Assembly: GCF_900155435.1 (NCBI RefSeq)
Contig: NZ_LT700212.1
Span: forward strand, 659,786 to 723,785
Length of the DNA: 64,000 bases
Direction: 5' to 3'
Source: Actinomyces provencensis
GTDB lineage: Bacteria; Actinomycetota; Actinomycetes; Actinomycetales; Actinomycetaceae
The notes under the pieces are model-generated. The model had not been told where the DNA came from. It saw nothing but the letters and a program-made list of their open reading frames with translations, and made no database searches. Shown here one piece after another: positions 25,931-38,272 of the stretch. Each line of letters opens with the position of its first letter. Within the stretch, counting starts at the first letter, position 1. The translations under genes were made by a program, and so were the position numbers.

Positions 25931-26770
25931 GTGAGGCTGCGGCGCATCGACTCCGAGCTTGTCCGTCGCGGCCTCACCCGTTCCCGCACGCAGGCCAGGG
26001 AGCTCATCGAGGCCGGGCGGGTCCGACTGGACGGGGAAGTCGTCACGAAGCCTGCCCGTCAGATGGACCCCGCCCAGGCGATCGTCCTGGAGGAGCAGCC
26101 CGAGGACGAGTACGTCTCCCGCGGTGCGCGGAAGCTCGCCGGCGCACTGGACGCACTGGGCGACTCCGCACCCCTCATCCGGGGAAGGCGCTGTCTGGAT
26201 GCCGGCGCCTCCACGGGCGGTTTCACGGACGTGCTCCTGCGGCGAGGTGCGGCCACCGTGGTGGCCGTTGACGTCGGCTACGGGCAGCTCGCGTGGAGCC
26301 TGCGTTCCGATCCACGCGTCGAGGTGCACGACCGCACCAATGTGCGCACCCTGGAACCACAGGACGTCGCCCCCGCCCCCGAGCTGGTCGTCGGGGACCT
26401 GTCCTTCATCTCGCTGTCACTGGTGCTGCCGCCCCTGGTACGCGTGGCCCGCCCGGAGGCGGACTTCCTGCTGATGGTCAAGCCGCAGTTCGAGATCGGG
26501 CGTGATCGTCTCGGCCACGGAGGCGTCGTGCGCGACCCCGCCCAGCACGTCGAGACCGTCGAGACGGTGGCGCGCACCGCCCTCGACCTCGGATTGGACA
26601 TCCATGCCGTGGAGGCCTCCCCCCTGCCCGGACCGGCAGGCAACGTAGAGTACTTCCTGGCGATGAGGGCGGGCCATCCGGACCGCATCGCCCCCGGGGA
26701 CCTGCACGGGAGGATCGTCGACGCGGTGCGCAGGGGCCCGGCACCGGACACCAGGAAGGCCACACCATGA
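25931..26770 (+). CDS. tlyA: TlyA family rRNA 2'-O-methyltransferase
   Basis: SAM-dependent rRNA cytidine 2'-O-methyltransferase acting on 16S and/or 23S rRNA; its loss gives capreomycin resistance in mycobacteria. 279 aa: an N-terminal S4 RNA-binding domain (RGLTRSRTQARELIEAGRVR), then an FtsJ-like methyltransferase domain with SAM loop LDAGASTGGFTDVLLRRGA, followed by VGDLSFISLSLVLP and MVKPQFEIGR. Start GTG 25931, which the S4 domain supports; the open frame upstream belongs to another gene. The stop overlaps nadK (ATGA). Confidence 0.96.
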   Translation: MRLRRIDSELVRRGLTRSRTQARELIEAGRVRLDGEVVTKPARQMDPAQAIVLEEQPEDEYVSRGARKLAGALDALGDSAPLIRGRRCLDAGASTGGFTDVLLRRGAATVVAVDVGYGQLAWSLRSDPRVEVHDRTNVRTLEPQDVAPAPELVVGDLSFISLSLVLPPLVRVARPEADFLLMVKPQFEIGRDRLGHGGVVRDPAQHVETVETVARTALDLGLDIHAVEASPLPGPAGNVEYFLAMRAGHPDRIAPGDLHGRIVDAVRRGPAPDTRKATP

Positions 26771-27624
26771 GCGAACGCATCATGCTCGTGCGTCACGTCA
26801 ACCGACCCGCGGCGATCGCCGCTGCAGAGGTCGCCCGACGCGAGATCGAGGCACGTGGCCTGGAAGTCGTCCTCGACGAGGCCGACGCCGGTCGCATCGA
26901 CCTGGTGCTCGCCCTGGGCGGGGATGGCACCATCCTCGCCGCCGCGGAGCACGCGCGCCGCCATGACGTGCCCCTCCTCGGCGTCAACATGGGACACATG
27001 GGCTTCCTCGCCGAGGTCTCCGCCGACGGCATCCCCGCCGTCGTCGAGCGCATCGCCCGCCACGACTTCCACGTCGAGAGCCGCATGACCCTGGACGTCA
27101 CCATGCGCTTCCCGGACGGGACCGAGGTCAGCGACTGGGCACTCAACGAGGCCGTCATCATGCACACCAACGTCGCCCACCCCGTCCACCTCGCACTCGT
27201 CGTCGACGGCCAGGACGTCTCGACCTACGGCGCCGACGGGATCATCCTCGCCACCCCCACCGGCTCGACGGCCTACTCCTTCTCCGCCGGTGGACCTGTG
27301 GTCTGGCCCGACACCGAGGCCATCGTCATGGCGCCACTGGCAGCCCACGGACTCTTCACCCGCCCACTGGTGGTGGGCCCCTCCTCGGTGCTGGAGGTCG
27401 TGGTCCTGGACAACCTCTGGACGGCGCCCGAGGTCTGGTGCGACGGCCTGCGTCGGACCACCGCACCGAACGGCACCTCCGTCGTCGCCCGGGTGGGACG
27501 TCACCCGCTCAGGCTCGCGCGTCTCGACGACACACCCTTCGCGACACGCCTCGTCCGCAAGTTCGACCTCCCCGTACGTGGATGGCGCAGCCGCTCCGCC
27601 GGCACCGCGGGGTCCCCGGAATGA
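26767..27624 (+). CDS. nadK: NAD kinase
   Basis: Makes NADP from NAD with ATP or polyphosphate. 285 aa, with diagnostic LALGGDGTILAAA, NMGHMGFLAEVSADG, NEAVIMHTN and the TPTGSTAYSFSAGGPV loop. The ATG overlaps tlyA and the TGA overlaps recN, so it is translationally coupled within the tlyA-nadK-recN operon. Confidence 0.98.
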   Translation: MSERIMLVRHVNRPAAIAAAEVARREIEARGLEVVLDEADAGRIDLVLALGGDGTILAAAEHARRHDVPLLGVNMGHMGFLAEVSADGIPAVVERIARHDFHVESRMTLDVTMRFPDGTEVSDWALNEAVIMHTNVAHPVHLALVVDGQDVSTYGADGIILATPTGSTAYSFSAGGPVVWPDTEAIVMAPLAAHGLFTRPLVVGPSSVLEVVVLDNLWTAPEVWCDGLRRTTAPNGTSVVARVGRHPLRLARLDDTPFATRLVRKFDLPVRGWRSRSAGTAGSPE

Positions 27625-29294
27625 TCGAGACGCTGCGCATCCGCTCGCTGGGGGTGATCGCGGCGGCGGACCTGGAGTTCGGCCACGGCCTCACCGTCCT
27701 CACCGGGGAGACCGGCGCCGGCAAGACCATGGTGCTCACCTCTCTCCAACTCCTCCTCGGTGGCCGGGCGGACCCTGCCGTGGTGCGCACGGGCGCCGAG
27801 CGCGCCGAGGTCGACGGCGTGTTCGAGGTCGGAGGTGCGGCGGCCTCCACTGCGGAGGAACTCGGCATCGAAGTCGAGGACGGGGAGCTCATCGTCTCGC
27901 GCACCGTGGCCCAGCGCGGGCGGTCCCGGGCCCGTCTCGGCGGCAGGCCCGTCCCGGTCTCCACCCTGGCGGAGCTGGGCGAGGAGCTCGTCACGATCCA
28001 CGGACAGTCCGACCAGATGCGCCTGCGCCGTTCCTCCGCCCAGCGTGAGGTCCTCGACGCCTTCGGGGGGCCCGACCACACCGCCCTCGTGGACTCCTAC
28101 TCGAGTGCCTGGGACGCCGCCGTGGAGGCCAGGCGGCGGCGGGACGTCGCCAGGGAGTCCGCACAGGTCCGCGAGGCGGAGATCCGTTCCCTGGAGGAGG
28201 CCACGCAGGCGATCGCTGCCCTCGACGTCCACGAGGGCGAGGACGACGAACTGCGCGCCGAGACGGAACGCCTGACCAATGTGGAGGACCTGCGCCTCGC
28301 GGTGGGACGCGCCCGCTCAGCACTGCTCGGTGCGGAGGACGCCCCCGGTGCCCTCGATCTCGTGCGTGGCGCCCAGGACGCCCTGCGTGACGGGAGCAGC
28401 TTCGACCAGGACCTCGGGGGACCAGCGGCCCGTCTCGGCAGCTGCCTGCTGGAGCTGGACTCCCTCTGTGACGACCTGGGGGCCTACGAGGGCGGGCTCG
28501 CCACGGATCCGGAACGTCTGGCCGCTGCGCACGAACGCCGTGCCGCGCTCAAGGAGCTCCTGGTCGGACGTGCGGTCGACGCCACGGGGCTGCTCGCCTG
28601 GCAGGCTGCTGCCCGGGACCGGCTCCAGGAACTGACGGCACCGGCTGCGGACCCCGAGGCCCTGGAACAGCAGCTCCACGAGGCCCAGGAACGGGTGCTC
28701 GCCGCAGGTGCGCAGCTCACGGCCTCCCGGGATGCACTCGCCCGCGAGCTCTCCCGTGCCGTCGACGTCGAACTGCGCGGCCTGGCCATGAGGGGCGCAC
28801 ACCTGGGGATCCGCCTCGCTGCGCACAAACCCGGACCCCACGGGCGTGAGGACGTCGAGTTCCTGCTGCGTCCGCATCCCGATGCTCCTGAACGGCCACT
28901 CGGCCAGGGAGCCTCGGGCGGGGAGCTCTCCCGCGTCATGCTCGCGCTGGAGGTCGTCACCGGGGCCCGGGCGGACTCGCGCACCTTCGTCTTCGACGAG
29001 GTCGACGCGGGCATCGGTGGGAGGACCGCGACCGAGGTCGGGTCGAGGCTGGCTCGTCTGGCACGCTCCCACCAGGTGGTCGTCGTCACCCACCTGCCGC
29101 AGGTGGCCGCCTTCGCGGATGTCCACCTGGTGGTGGACAAGGAGGGGGCCACCACCACGGTGCGTCCCGTCCGGGACGCGTCCCGGGTCCTCGAACTCGC
29201 GCGCATGATGGGCGGTGACCCCGGTTCCGAAGCGGCGCGCCGCCACGCCCTCGAGCTCCTCGACGGTGCGGGCGTGCAACAATCGGAATCGTGA
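27621..29294 (+). CDS. recN: DNA repair protein RecN
   Basis: SMC-like ATPase of double-strand break repair, 557 aa. Walker A GETGAGKTMVL lies near residue 30. A long central helical region (about 150-380) forms the coiled coil. The C-terminal half carries the signature QGASGGELSRVMLAL and Walker B TFVFDEVDAGIGG. ATG 27621 overlaps nadK by four bases. The gene ends in a GTGA overlap with steA. Confidence 0.97.
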   Translation: MIETLRIRSLGVIAAADLEFGHGLTVLTGETGAGKTMVLTSLQLLLGGRADPAVVRTGAERAEVDGVFEVGGAAASTAEELGIEVEDGELIVSRTVAQRGRSRARLGGRPVPVSTLAELGEELVTIHGQSDQMRLRRSSAQREVLDAFGGPDHTALVDSYSSAWDAAVEARRRRDVARESAQVREAEIRSLEEATQAIAALDVHEGEDDELRAETERLTNVEDLRLAVGRARSALLGAEDAPGALDLVRGAQDALRDGSSFDQDLGGPAARLGSCLLELDSLCDDLGAYEGGLATDPERLAAAHERRAALKELLVGRAVDATGLLAWQAAARDRLQELTAPAADPEALEQQLHEAQERVLAAGAQLTASRDALARELSRAVDVELRGLAMRGAHLGIRLAAHKPGPHGREDVEFLLRPHPDAPERPLGQGASGGELSRVMLALEVVTGARADSRTFVFDEVDAGIGGRTATEVGSRLARLARSHQVVVVTHLPQVAAFADVHLVVDKEGATTTVRPVRDASRVLELARMMGGDPGSEAARRHALELLDGAGVQQSES

Positions 29295-30484
29295 CCTCCT
29301 CCGACCGACCCACCCAGGCTCCACCCCCACCGGAACCGGACGTCAGCGCCCGCGTGCGCGTCGACGAACGCGCGAGGAAGCTCGCCACGCGGTTGGAGGC
29401 CGGCGAGGTCGCAGTCATCGACCAGCCCGACCTGGACCGCGTGACGGCCCAGCAGCTGGTGGCCGCGCGCCCCTCAGCCGTCCTGAACGCCGCTCCCTCG
29501 ACCACCGGGCGCTATCCCAACCTGGGACCCGGCGTCCTGCTCGACGCCGGGATCATCCTGGTGGACGATCTCGGTGCGGATGTCATGGCCCTGCGGGAGG
29601 GCGACACCGTGGAGGTGTCCGGTGGCACGGTGTTCCGGAAGGGCGAGTTGGTCGCCACGGGCCGACGTCGTACTGCCGAGGACGACCACCGTGCAGTGGA
29701 GGAGGCCCGCACGGGCGTCTCCGCCCAGGTCGAGGCGTTCGCCGTGGCGGTGGGGGAGTACCTGGAGCGGGACTCCGGCACGCTCGTCGAGGGCGAAGGA
29801 CTTCCCGACCTGCGCACACGGATCGCGGGGCGCCCCGTCGTGGTGGTGATGGCGGATCCCGACACCCCCCGCCAACTGCGTGCCCTGCGGTCCTGGATGC
29901 GCGACGTCGACCCCGTGGTCATCGGTGTCGATGCCGGGGCGGACGTGGCCACGGAGAACCGCACCAGGCCCGACCTGGTCGTCGGTGACCTGGACACCGT
30001 CTCGGAGGCGGCCCTCACGGGAGGCGCGGAGCTCGTCCTCCACGAGGCCCATGACGGCACGGCGGGGGGGCGCGACCGTCTCGACCGCAAGGGTCTGGCC
30101 CATGTCTCCTTCATGACCTCCGGCAGTTCGGAGGACGCCGCAGTCCTCCTCGCCCATCTCGCCGGTGCCTCGGTGATCGTCACCGTCGGGTCCCACGGGG
30201 GGCTGGACGACTTCCTGGACCGGGGCCGCGCAGGAATGGCCGCCGGGTTCCTCACCCGGCTGCGCGCGGAGGACCGCCTGGTCTCCGCCGACGCGGTGGC
30301 CGCCATCCATCGTCCCCGCGTGCGCACCGGCTTGCTGGTGCTGTTGGCGCTCGTGCTGCTCGCGGCACTGGGGGCTGCCCTCTGGTCCACGCCCTGGGGT
30401 CACGACCTGCTCACTCCGGTCACCACCCTGTTCACCGACTTCGTCAATTGGATCCGCTCCTCGTCGGGCGGGAACGCAGGCTGA
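29291..30484 (+). CDS. steA: SteA-like septation/cell-separation protein
   Basis: 397-aa protein of the Rv1697 family. A soluble part with a thiamine-pyrophosphokinase-like fold contains VIGVDAGADVATENRTRPDLVVGDLD, split here only as a description: the acidic VGDLDTVSE motif follows GADVATENRTRPD. A single C-terminal membrane helix (LLVLLALVLLAALGAALW, about 350-368) precedes a short tail. In Corynebacterium SteA works with SteB in the RipC-FtsEX cell-separation pathway. Its steB partner follows ten bases downstream. Confidence 0.88.
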   Translation: MTSSDRPTQAPPPPEPDVSARVRVDERARKLATRLEAGEVAVIDQPDLDRVTAQQLVAARPSAVLNAAPSTTGRYPNLGPGVLLDAGIILVDDLGADVMALREGDTVEVSGGTVFRKGELVATGRRRTAEDDHRAVEEARTGVSAQVEAFAVAVGEYLERDSGTLVEGEGLPDLRTRIAGRPVVVVMADPDTPRQLRALRSWMRDVDPVVIGVDAGADVATENRTRPDLVVGDLDTVSEAALTGGAELVLHEAHDGTAGGRDRLDRKGLAHVSFMTSGSSEDAAVLLAHLAGASVIVTVGSHGGLDDFLDRGRAGMAAGFLTRLRAEDRLVSADAVAAIHRPRVRTGLLVLLALVLLAALGAALWSTPWGHDLLTPVTTLFTDFVNWIRSSSGGNAG

Positions 30485-30493
30485 GAGGTACCC

Positions 30494-31429
30494 ATGGTCA
30501 ACTTCCGTTACCACCTGGTGTCATTGATCGCGGTCTTCGCCGCCCTGGCCATCGGTGTCGTCCTGGGTGCCGGCCCACTCCAGGCACGTCTGGGTGACGC
30601 GTTCTCGTCCTCCGACTCCGGGGGAGGGACCCAGGACCAGTCGGAGCAGCTCGCGAGCGCCAAGCGTGATCTCGCTGCACAGGACGACATGGTCCAGGCG
30701 GTGGCTGACCGGGTGCTCCCCTCCACCCTGGAGGGTGTGGCGACCGTGACCGTGGCGCTTCCCGGCGCTGACACCGCCGACGTCAAGTCCGTGGGGGAGG
30801 ACCTCGCAGCCGCGGGCGCCGACCTGGTCGGCGCCGTGTCCCTGACCGAGAACTGGCAGTCCCAGGACATGTCCCAGTACCGGGACACGCTGGCCACACC
30901 GATCGCCTCCCACCTGAGTTCACCACCGCCGACGGATGCCACCTCGGATGCCGTCATCGGCTACGCCCTCGTCGACGTCCTGACGTCCACGGGCTCGGAA
31001 CAGGACCTGCTCTCCGACATGCTCACCGACGCCACCACGCCGATCCTCAGCGTCGACCAGGATCCCCAGGGCAAGGCTCAGGCCATCGTCGTGGTCGGTC
31101 CGCGGGACGCGGGGACCAGCACCGACGGGGACACCACCCAGAGCGGTGCCGCGAACCCTTCCGTCTCCGCATGGGCCGGACTGGCACGTGCAGTGGCCAG
31201 CGCGCCCGCAGGGGGAGTGGTCCTCGGCGACGCCTCCCGACCTGACTCGATGCTCTCCCAGGTGCGCACCCAGGGGGTGTCCGTGACCACCGTGGATCCC
31301 GTCGGGACCCGGATGGGCAGCCTCTCCGCGGTCCTGGCGCTGCGCGACGCGGGGTCCGGGCAGCGCTCCTTCGGCGTGGGTGAAGGAGCCGAGGACGTGC
31401 TTCCCCCCTTCCCCGACAGCGACGAATGA
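30494..31429 (+). CDS. steB: SteB/MctB family membrane-anchored envelope protein
   Basis: 311-aa protein with an N-terminal membrane anchor (YHLVSLIAVFAALAIGVVLG), then a coiled coil (SEQLASAKRDLAAQDDMVQA) and an extracytoplasmic domain. The family is named copper transporter MctB in Mycobacterium (Rv1698) and SteB in Corynebacterium. The neighbouring steA favours the cell-separation role. ATG 30494 follows GAGAGG. A hairpin follows the gene, before the separate pyrG promoter. Confidence 0.88.
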   Translation: MVNFRYHLVSLIAVFAALAIGVVLGAGPLQARLGDAFSSSDSGGGTQDQSEQLASAKRDLAAQDDMVQAVADRVLPSTLEGVATVTVALPGADTADVKSVGEDLAAAGADLVGAVSLTENWQSQDMSQYRDTLATPIASHLSSPPPTDATSDAVIGYALVDVLTSTGSEQDLLSDMLTDATTPILSVDQDPQGKAQAIVVVGPRDAGTSTDGDTTQSGAANPSVSAWAGLARAVASAPAGGVVLGDASRPDSMLSQVRTQGVSVTTVDPVGTRMGSLSAVLALRDAGSGQRSFGVGEGAEDVLPPFPDSDE

Positions 31430-31458
31430 CCGGTCGCCCCGCTCCGGTGGGGCGCGCG

Positions 31459-31489
31459 CCCCGCGTGCGTGCAGCGCCCGGACGCGGGG
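31459..31489 (+). terminator. 8-bp perfect stem after steB
   Basis: CCCCGCGT (31459-31466) pairs with ACGCGGGG (31482-31489) around a 15-base loop, and a smaller GC stem lies just before it. There is no T-tract. Its position between steB and the pyrG promoter suits a terminator or attenuating structure. Confidence 0.4.
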
Positions 31490-31519
31490 CGGGGGCGGGG
31501 TCCCGGGCTGATAGGGTGA

Positions 31520-33930
<2,411 letters not shown>

Positions 33931-34018
33931 GCCAGCTGTCCGGCGATATCCCCACACCTGCGGGAGTGCGAGGTGGGACACCTCTGCATTTCGGAAAGCC
34001 CGCTGTTGCCAAAAGGTC

Positions 34019-34039
34019 GTAGACTGTTGGCTGACAACG
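34019..34039 (+). promoter_or_regulatory. sufR promoter with GTTG-N5-CAAC operator
   Basis: TAGACT (34020-34025) is a plausible -10 box. It abuts the inverted repeat GTTG-GCTGA-CAAC (34026-34038), placed where the transcript would start. Cyanobacterial SufR binds an inverted pair of CAAC/GTTG half-sites. Autorepression of the suf operon is therefore likely but inferred. Confidence 0.5.
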
Positions 34040-34065
34040 AGTCGGACGAGACCGGAGGGGGTGCC

Positions 34066-34761
34066 ATGGGGGAGAACGTCGATGTCGGCACCCGTACCCA
34101 GGTGCTCGACCTCATCGTGGAGAAGGGGCCGGTGACTGCCAGCGTCATCGCCCGGCAGCTCGGGTTGACGACTGCGGCAGTGCGTCGCCACATCACCTCC
34201 CTGGAGGAGTCCGGGGAGATCATCGAGCACGAGCCGGGACTGATCGGCAAACGCGGTCGCGGGCGTCCCGCCCGCCACTACGTCGCGGGGCAGGGAGCCC
34301 ACCAGCTGCTGCCGGAGGGGTACTCCGAACTCGCCATCAAGGCGCTGGGCTACCTCGGTCAGGTCGGTGGAGGCGCAGCCGTGGAGTCCTTCGCGGCCGC
34401 GCGCTCCCGTGAGATCGAACGCCGCTATGCTCCTGTCGTGCGCGAGGCGGGGACGGACCTGCGGGTCCGCGCCCAGGCCCTGGCAGATGCCCTCACCCAG
34501 GACGGGTACTCCGCCACGGTGCGCGACATCGGGGGAGGGAAGATCGCGATCCAGCTGTGCCAGGGACACTGTCCCGTGCAGCAGGTCGCGGAGGACTTCC
34601 CCCAGTTGTGCGATGCGGAGACCCAGGCCTTCTCCAGACTCCTCGGAGTCCACGTCCAGAGGCTCGCCACCCTCGCGGGTGGGGAGCACGTGTGCACGAC
34701 CCACATCCCTGTGGGCGCGCCCGTCATCCGTCCGGCTGCGCGGGCCGCGCTGCGCAAGTAG
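34066..34761 (+). CDS. sufR: SufR-type Fe-S responsive transcriptional repressor
   Basis: 231-aa DeoR/MarR-like winged-helix regulator and first gene of the suf operon. The recognition region is IARQLGLTTAAVRRHITSLE with wing residues GKRGRGRPARHY. Four cysteines in the C-terminal half (IQLCQGHCPVQQ, FPQLCDAE and HVCTTHI) are placed to bind an Fe-S cluster that senses cluster supply. ATG 34066 has GGAGGGGG upstream. The frame is open further upstream but without family similarity. sufB follows 40 bases later. Confidence 0.94.
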   Translation: MGENVDVGTRTQVLDLIVEKGPVTASVIARQLGLTTAAVRRHITSLEESGEIIEHEPGLIGKRGRGRPARHYVAGQGAHQLLPEGYSELAIKALGYLGQVGGGAAVESFAAARSREIERRYAPVVREAGTDLRVRAQALADALTQDGYSATVRDIGGGKIAIQLCQGHCPVQQVAEDFPQLCDAETQAFSRLLGVHVQRLATLAGGEHVCTTHIPVGAPVIRPAARAALRK

Positions 34762-34801
34762 TGTCCCGCGCCGAGCGCCCGAGTTCGGAGGAAAGGAAAC
34801 C

Positions 34802-36250
34802 ATGACCCAGTCACCGCCGGTGCCCACCACGGAGGACCGTCGACGAGCCGATGACGAGATCATCGAGTCGATCGGCGCCTACGAGTTCGGGTGGCACGAC
34901 AACGACGACTACTCGCGGGACATCCCCACGGGGATCAACGAGGACGTCGTCCGCCAGATCTCCGCGCGCAAGCACGAGCCGGAGTGGATGCTGGCCCGTC
35001 GCCTGAAGGCGCTCGAGATCTTCGAGCGCAAGCCCATGCCGACCTGGGGTCCTGATCTCTCCGGCATCGACTTCGACGCCTTCAAGTACTACGTCAGCCC
35101 CACCGACCACCAGGTCAAGGACTGGCAGGACCTGCCCTCCGACATCCGTGAGACCTACGACCGCCTGGGGATCCCGGAGGCCGAGAAGAACCGCCTCGTG
35201 GCCGGCGTGGCCGCGCAGTACGAGTCCGAGGTCGTCTACCAGCAGATCCAGGAGGACCTGGAGCGCCAGGGTGTCGTCTTCCTCGACACCGACACCGGCC
35301 TCAAGGAGTACCCGGAGATCTTCGAGGAGTACTTCGGCAAGTCCGTGCCCGCCGGGGACAACAAGTTCGCCGCGCTGAACACCGCGGCCTGGTCGGGTGG
35401 CTCCTTCGTCTACGTCCCCAAGGGCGTCCACGTCGAGATCCCCCTGCAGGCGTACTTCCGGATCAACACCGAGGCCATGGGCCAGTTCGAGCGCACGCTG
35501 ATCGTCGCCGACGAGGGTTCCTACGTCCACTACGTCGAGGGCTGCACCGCCCCGATCTACGACACGAACTCGCTGCACGCGGCGGTCGTGGAGATCTTCG
35601 TGCGCAAGGACGCCCGCGTGCGCTACACGACGATCCAGAACTGGTCGACCAACGTCCTCAACCTGGTGACCCAGCGCTCCATCGTGGAGGAGGGGGGCAC
35701 CATGGAGTGGATCGACGGCAACATGGGCTCCGCCATCACCATGAAGTACCCCGCCTGCTACCTCATGGGTGACCACGCCCGCGGGGAGACCCTGTCCATC
35801 GGTTTCGCCGGCCCCGGCCAGCACCAGGACACGGGCGCCAAGATGGTGCACATGGCTCCGCACACCTCGTCCTCGATCGTCTCGAAGTCCGTGTCGCGCG
35901 GTGGTGGGCGCACCTCCTACCGAGGCCTGGTCCAGGTGAACACCCGTGCCCGCCACTCCAAGTCCAACGTGCTCTGCGACGCACTGCTCGTGGACCGGAT
36001 GTCGCGCACGGACACCTATCCCTATGTCGACGTGCGCACCGACGACGTCGAGATGGGGCACGAGGCCACCGTCTCCAAGGTGTCCGAGGACCAGTTGTTC
36101 TACCTGATGAGCCGTGGTCTCGACGAGAACGAGGCCATGGCGACCATCGTGCGCGGTTTCGTCGAGCCGATCGCGAAGGAACTCCCCATGGAGTACGCCC
36201 TCGAGCTCAACCGCCTCATCGAACTCCAGATGGAAGGATCTGTCGGCTGA
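34802..36250 (+). CDS. sufB: Fe-S cluster assembly scaffold SufB
   Basis: Scaffold subunit of the SufBCD complex, on which Fe-S clusters are built in the cytosol. 482 aa of beta-helix protein. Recognisable blocks are KYYVSPTDHQVKDWQDLP, YVPKGVHVEIPLQAYFRIN, SYVHYVEGCTAPIYDTNSLH and the C-terminal EDQLFYLMSRGLDENEA. Start ATG 34802 follows AGGAAAGGAAACC. One base separates its stop from sufD. Confidence 0.98.
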   Translation: MTQSPPVPTTEDRRRADDEIIESIGAYEFGWHDNDDYSRDIPTGINEDVVRQISARKHEPEWMLARRLKALEIFERKPMPTWGPDLSGIDFDAFKYYVSPTDHQVKDWQDLPSDIRETYDRLGIPEAEKNRLVAGVAAQYESEVVYQQIQEDLERQGVVFLDTDTGLKEYPEIFEEYFGKSVPAGDNKFAALNTAAWSGGSFVYVPKGVHVEIPLQAYFRINTEAMGQFERTLIVADEGSYVHYVEGCTAPIYDTNSLHAAVVEIFVRKDARVRYTTIQNWSTNVLNLVTQRSIVEEGGTMEWIDGNMGSAITMKYPACYLMGDHARGETLSIGFAGPGQHQDTGAKMVHMAPHTSSSIVSKSVSRGGGRTSYRGLVQVNTRARHSKSNVLCDALLVDRMSRTDTYPYVDVRTDDVEMGHEATVSKVSEDQLFYLMSRGLDENEAMATIVRGFVEPIAKELPMEYALELNRLIELQMEGSVG

Positions 36251-36251
36251 C

Positions 36252-37448
36252 ATGAGCATCGCCGAATCCATGGCAAGCCCCCATTCCCACGGTGCGGTCG
36301 AGACGACCTCGCACTCCTCCCGCGCGGACCGACCCACCTCCTTCGACCCCGAGGACATCCCCGTCCCCCGTGGGCGCGAGGAGGACTGGCGCTTCACGCC
36401 CATCCGTCGCATCGAGCGTCTCTTCGACCCCGCCGACTACGACGAGGGCGACGCACCCGTGCGTGTGGACGCCCCCGAGGGCGTCACCGTCGAGCAGGTG
36501 GGGCGTGACGACGTCCGGCTCGGCACGGTCCTCGAGCCCGGGGACCGCACGGCGGTCGTGGCGTGGGACCGCTTCCGGACCTCCACGGTCGTCTCCGTCC
36601 CCGACCGGGCAGTCCTGGAGCGCCCCGTCTTCCTCACCGTCGACGAGGTGGAGGGCGTGCGCGCCCAGCACCTGCTGATCACTGCGGGGGAGCTCTCCGA
36701 GGCCACCGTGATCCTCAGTCACCGCGGCGGTGGAGCCCTCAACCAGACGGTCGAGATCTCCGCCGGGGACGGCGCCCACCTCACCGTGGTCTCCCTGCAG
36801 GAATGGGACGACGACGCGCTCCACGCCTCCAACCAGCGCATGTCGCTGGGTCGCGACGCCGTGCTGCGCCACATCGTCGTCTCCCTGGGTGGTGACCTCG
36901 TGCGTCTCTCGGCCGACACCGACTTCCGGGCACCCGGCGGACAGCTGACCATGCTGGGCCTCTACTTCGTCGACGCCGGGCAGCACCTGGAGCACCGTGT
37001 CTTCGTCGACCACTCGAAGCCCGACTGCTACTCACGCGTGACCTACAAGGGTGCGCTCGAGGGGAAGAACGCCCACTCGGTGTGGATCGGGGACTGCCTG
37101 ATCGGGCAGGACGCCGACAACACCGACACCTATGAGCTGAACAGGAACCTGGTCCTCAGCGAGGGTGCCAAGGCCGACTCCGTCCCCAACCTGGAGATCG
37201 AGAACGGGGAGATCAAGGGCGCCGGGCACGCCTCGGCCACCGGTCGTTTCGACGACGAGCAGCTCTTCTACCTCATGAGCCGCGGGATCTCCGAGGCGGA
37301 TGCGCGTCGACTCGTCGTGCGCGGCTTCTTCGCTGAGCTCATCGAGCAGATCGGTGTCCCCGAGGTCGAGTCGCACCTCATGGAGGCCATCGAGACCGAG
37401 CTCGCCGCGCAGTCCCGCCGTGACCACGAGGCCGCAGCAGTCCGCTGA
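36252..37448 (+). CDS. sufD: Fe-S cluster assembly protein SufD
   Basis: Partner of SufB in the SufBC2D complex. 398 aa, with the N-terminal RGREEDWRFTPIRRI typical of SufD, a beta-helix core, FVDHSKPDCYSRVTYKGALE carrying the conserved Cys and Ser region, and a C-terminal DDEQLFYLMSRGISEADARR repeating the SufB ending. The His/Ser-rich first 25 residues are not conserved-looking. Confidence 0.97.
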   Translation: MSIAESMASPHSHGAVETTSHSSRADRPTSFDPEDIPVPRGREEDWRFTPIRRIERLFDPADYDEGDAPVRVDAPEGVTVEQVGRDDVRLGTVLEPGDRTAVVAWDRFRTSTVVSVPDRAVLERPVFLTVDEVEGVRAQHLLITAGELSEATVILSHRGGGALNQTVEISAGDGAHLTVVSLQEWDDDALHASNQRMSLGRDAVLRHIVVSLGGDLVRLSADTDFRAPGGQLTMLGLYFVDAGQHLEHRVFVDHSKPDCYSRVTYKGALEGKNAHSVWIGDCLIGQDADNTDTYELNRNLVLSEGAKADSVPNLEIENGEIKGAGHASATGRFDDEQLFYLMSRGISEADARRLVVRGFFAELIEQIGVPEVESHLMEAIETELAAQSRRDHEAAAVR

Positions 37449-37519
37449 ACCCCGGCGCCCCGCGCGCCATCCCTGAACGACCAGTCCGGCTCTACGCCGG
37501 TGTGGAGAGAAAGAGCACA

Positions 37520-38268
<749 letters not shown>

Positions 38269-38272
<4 letters not shown>

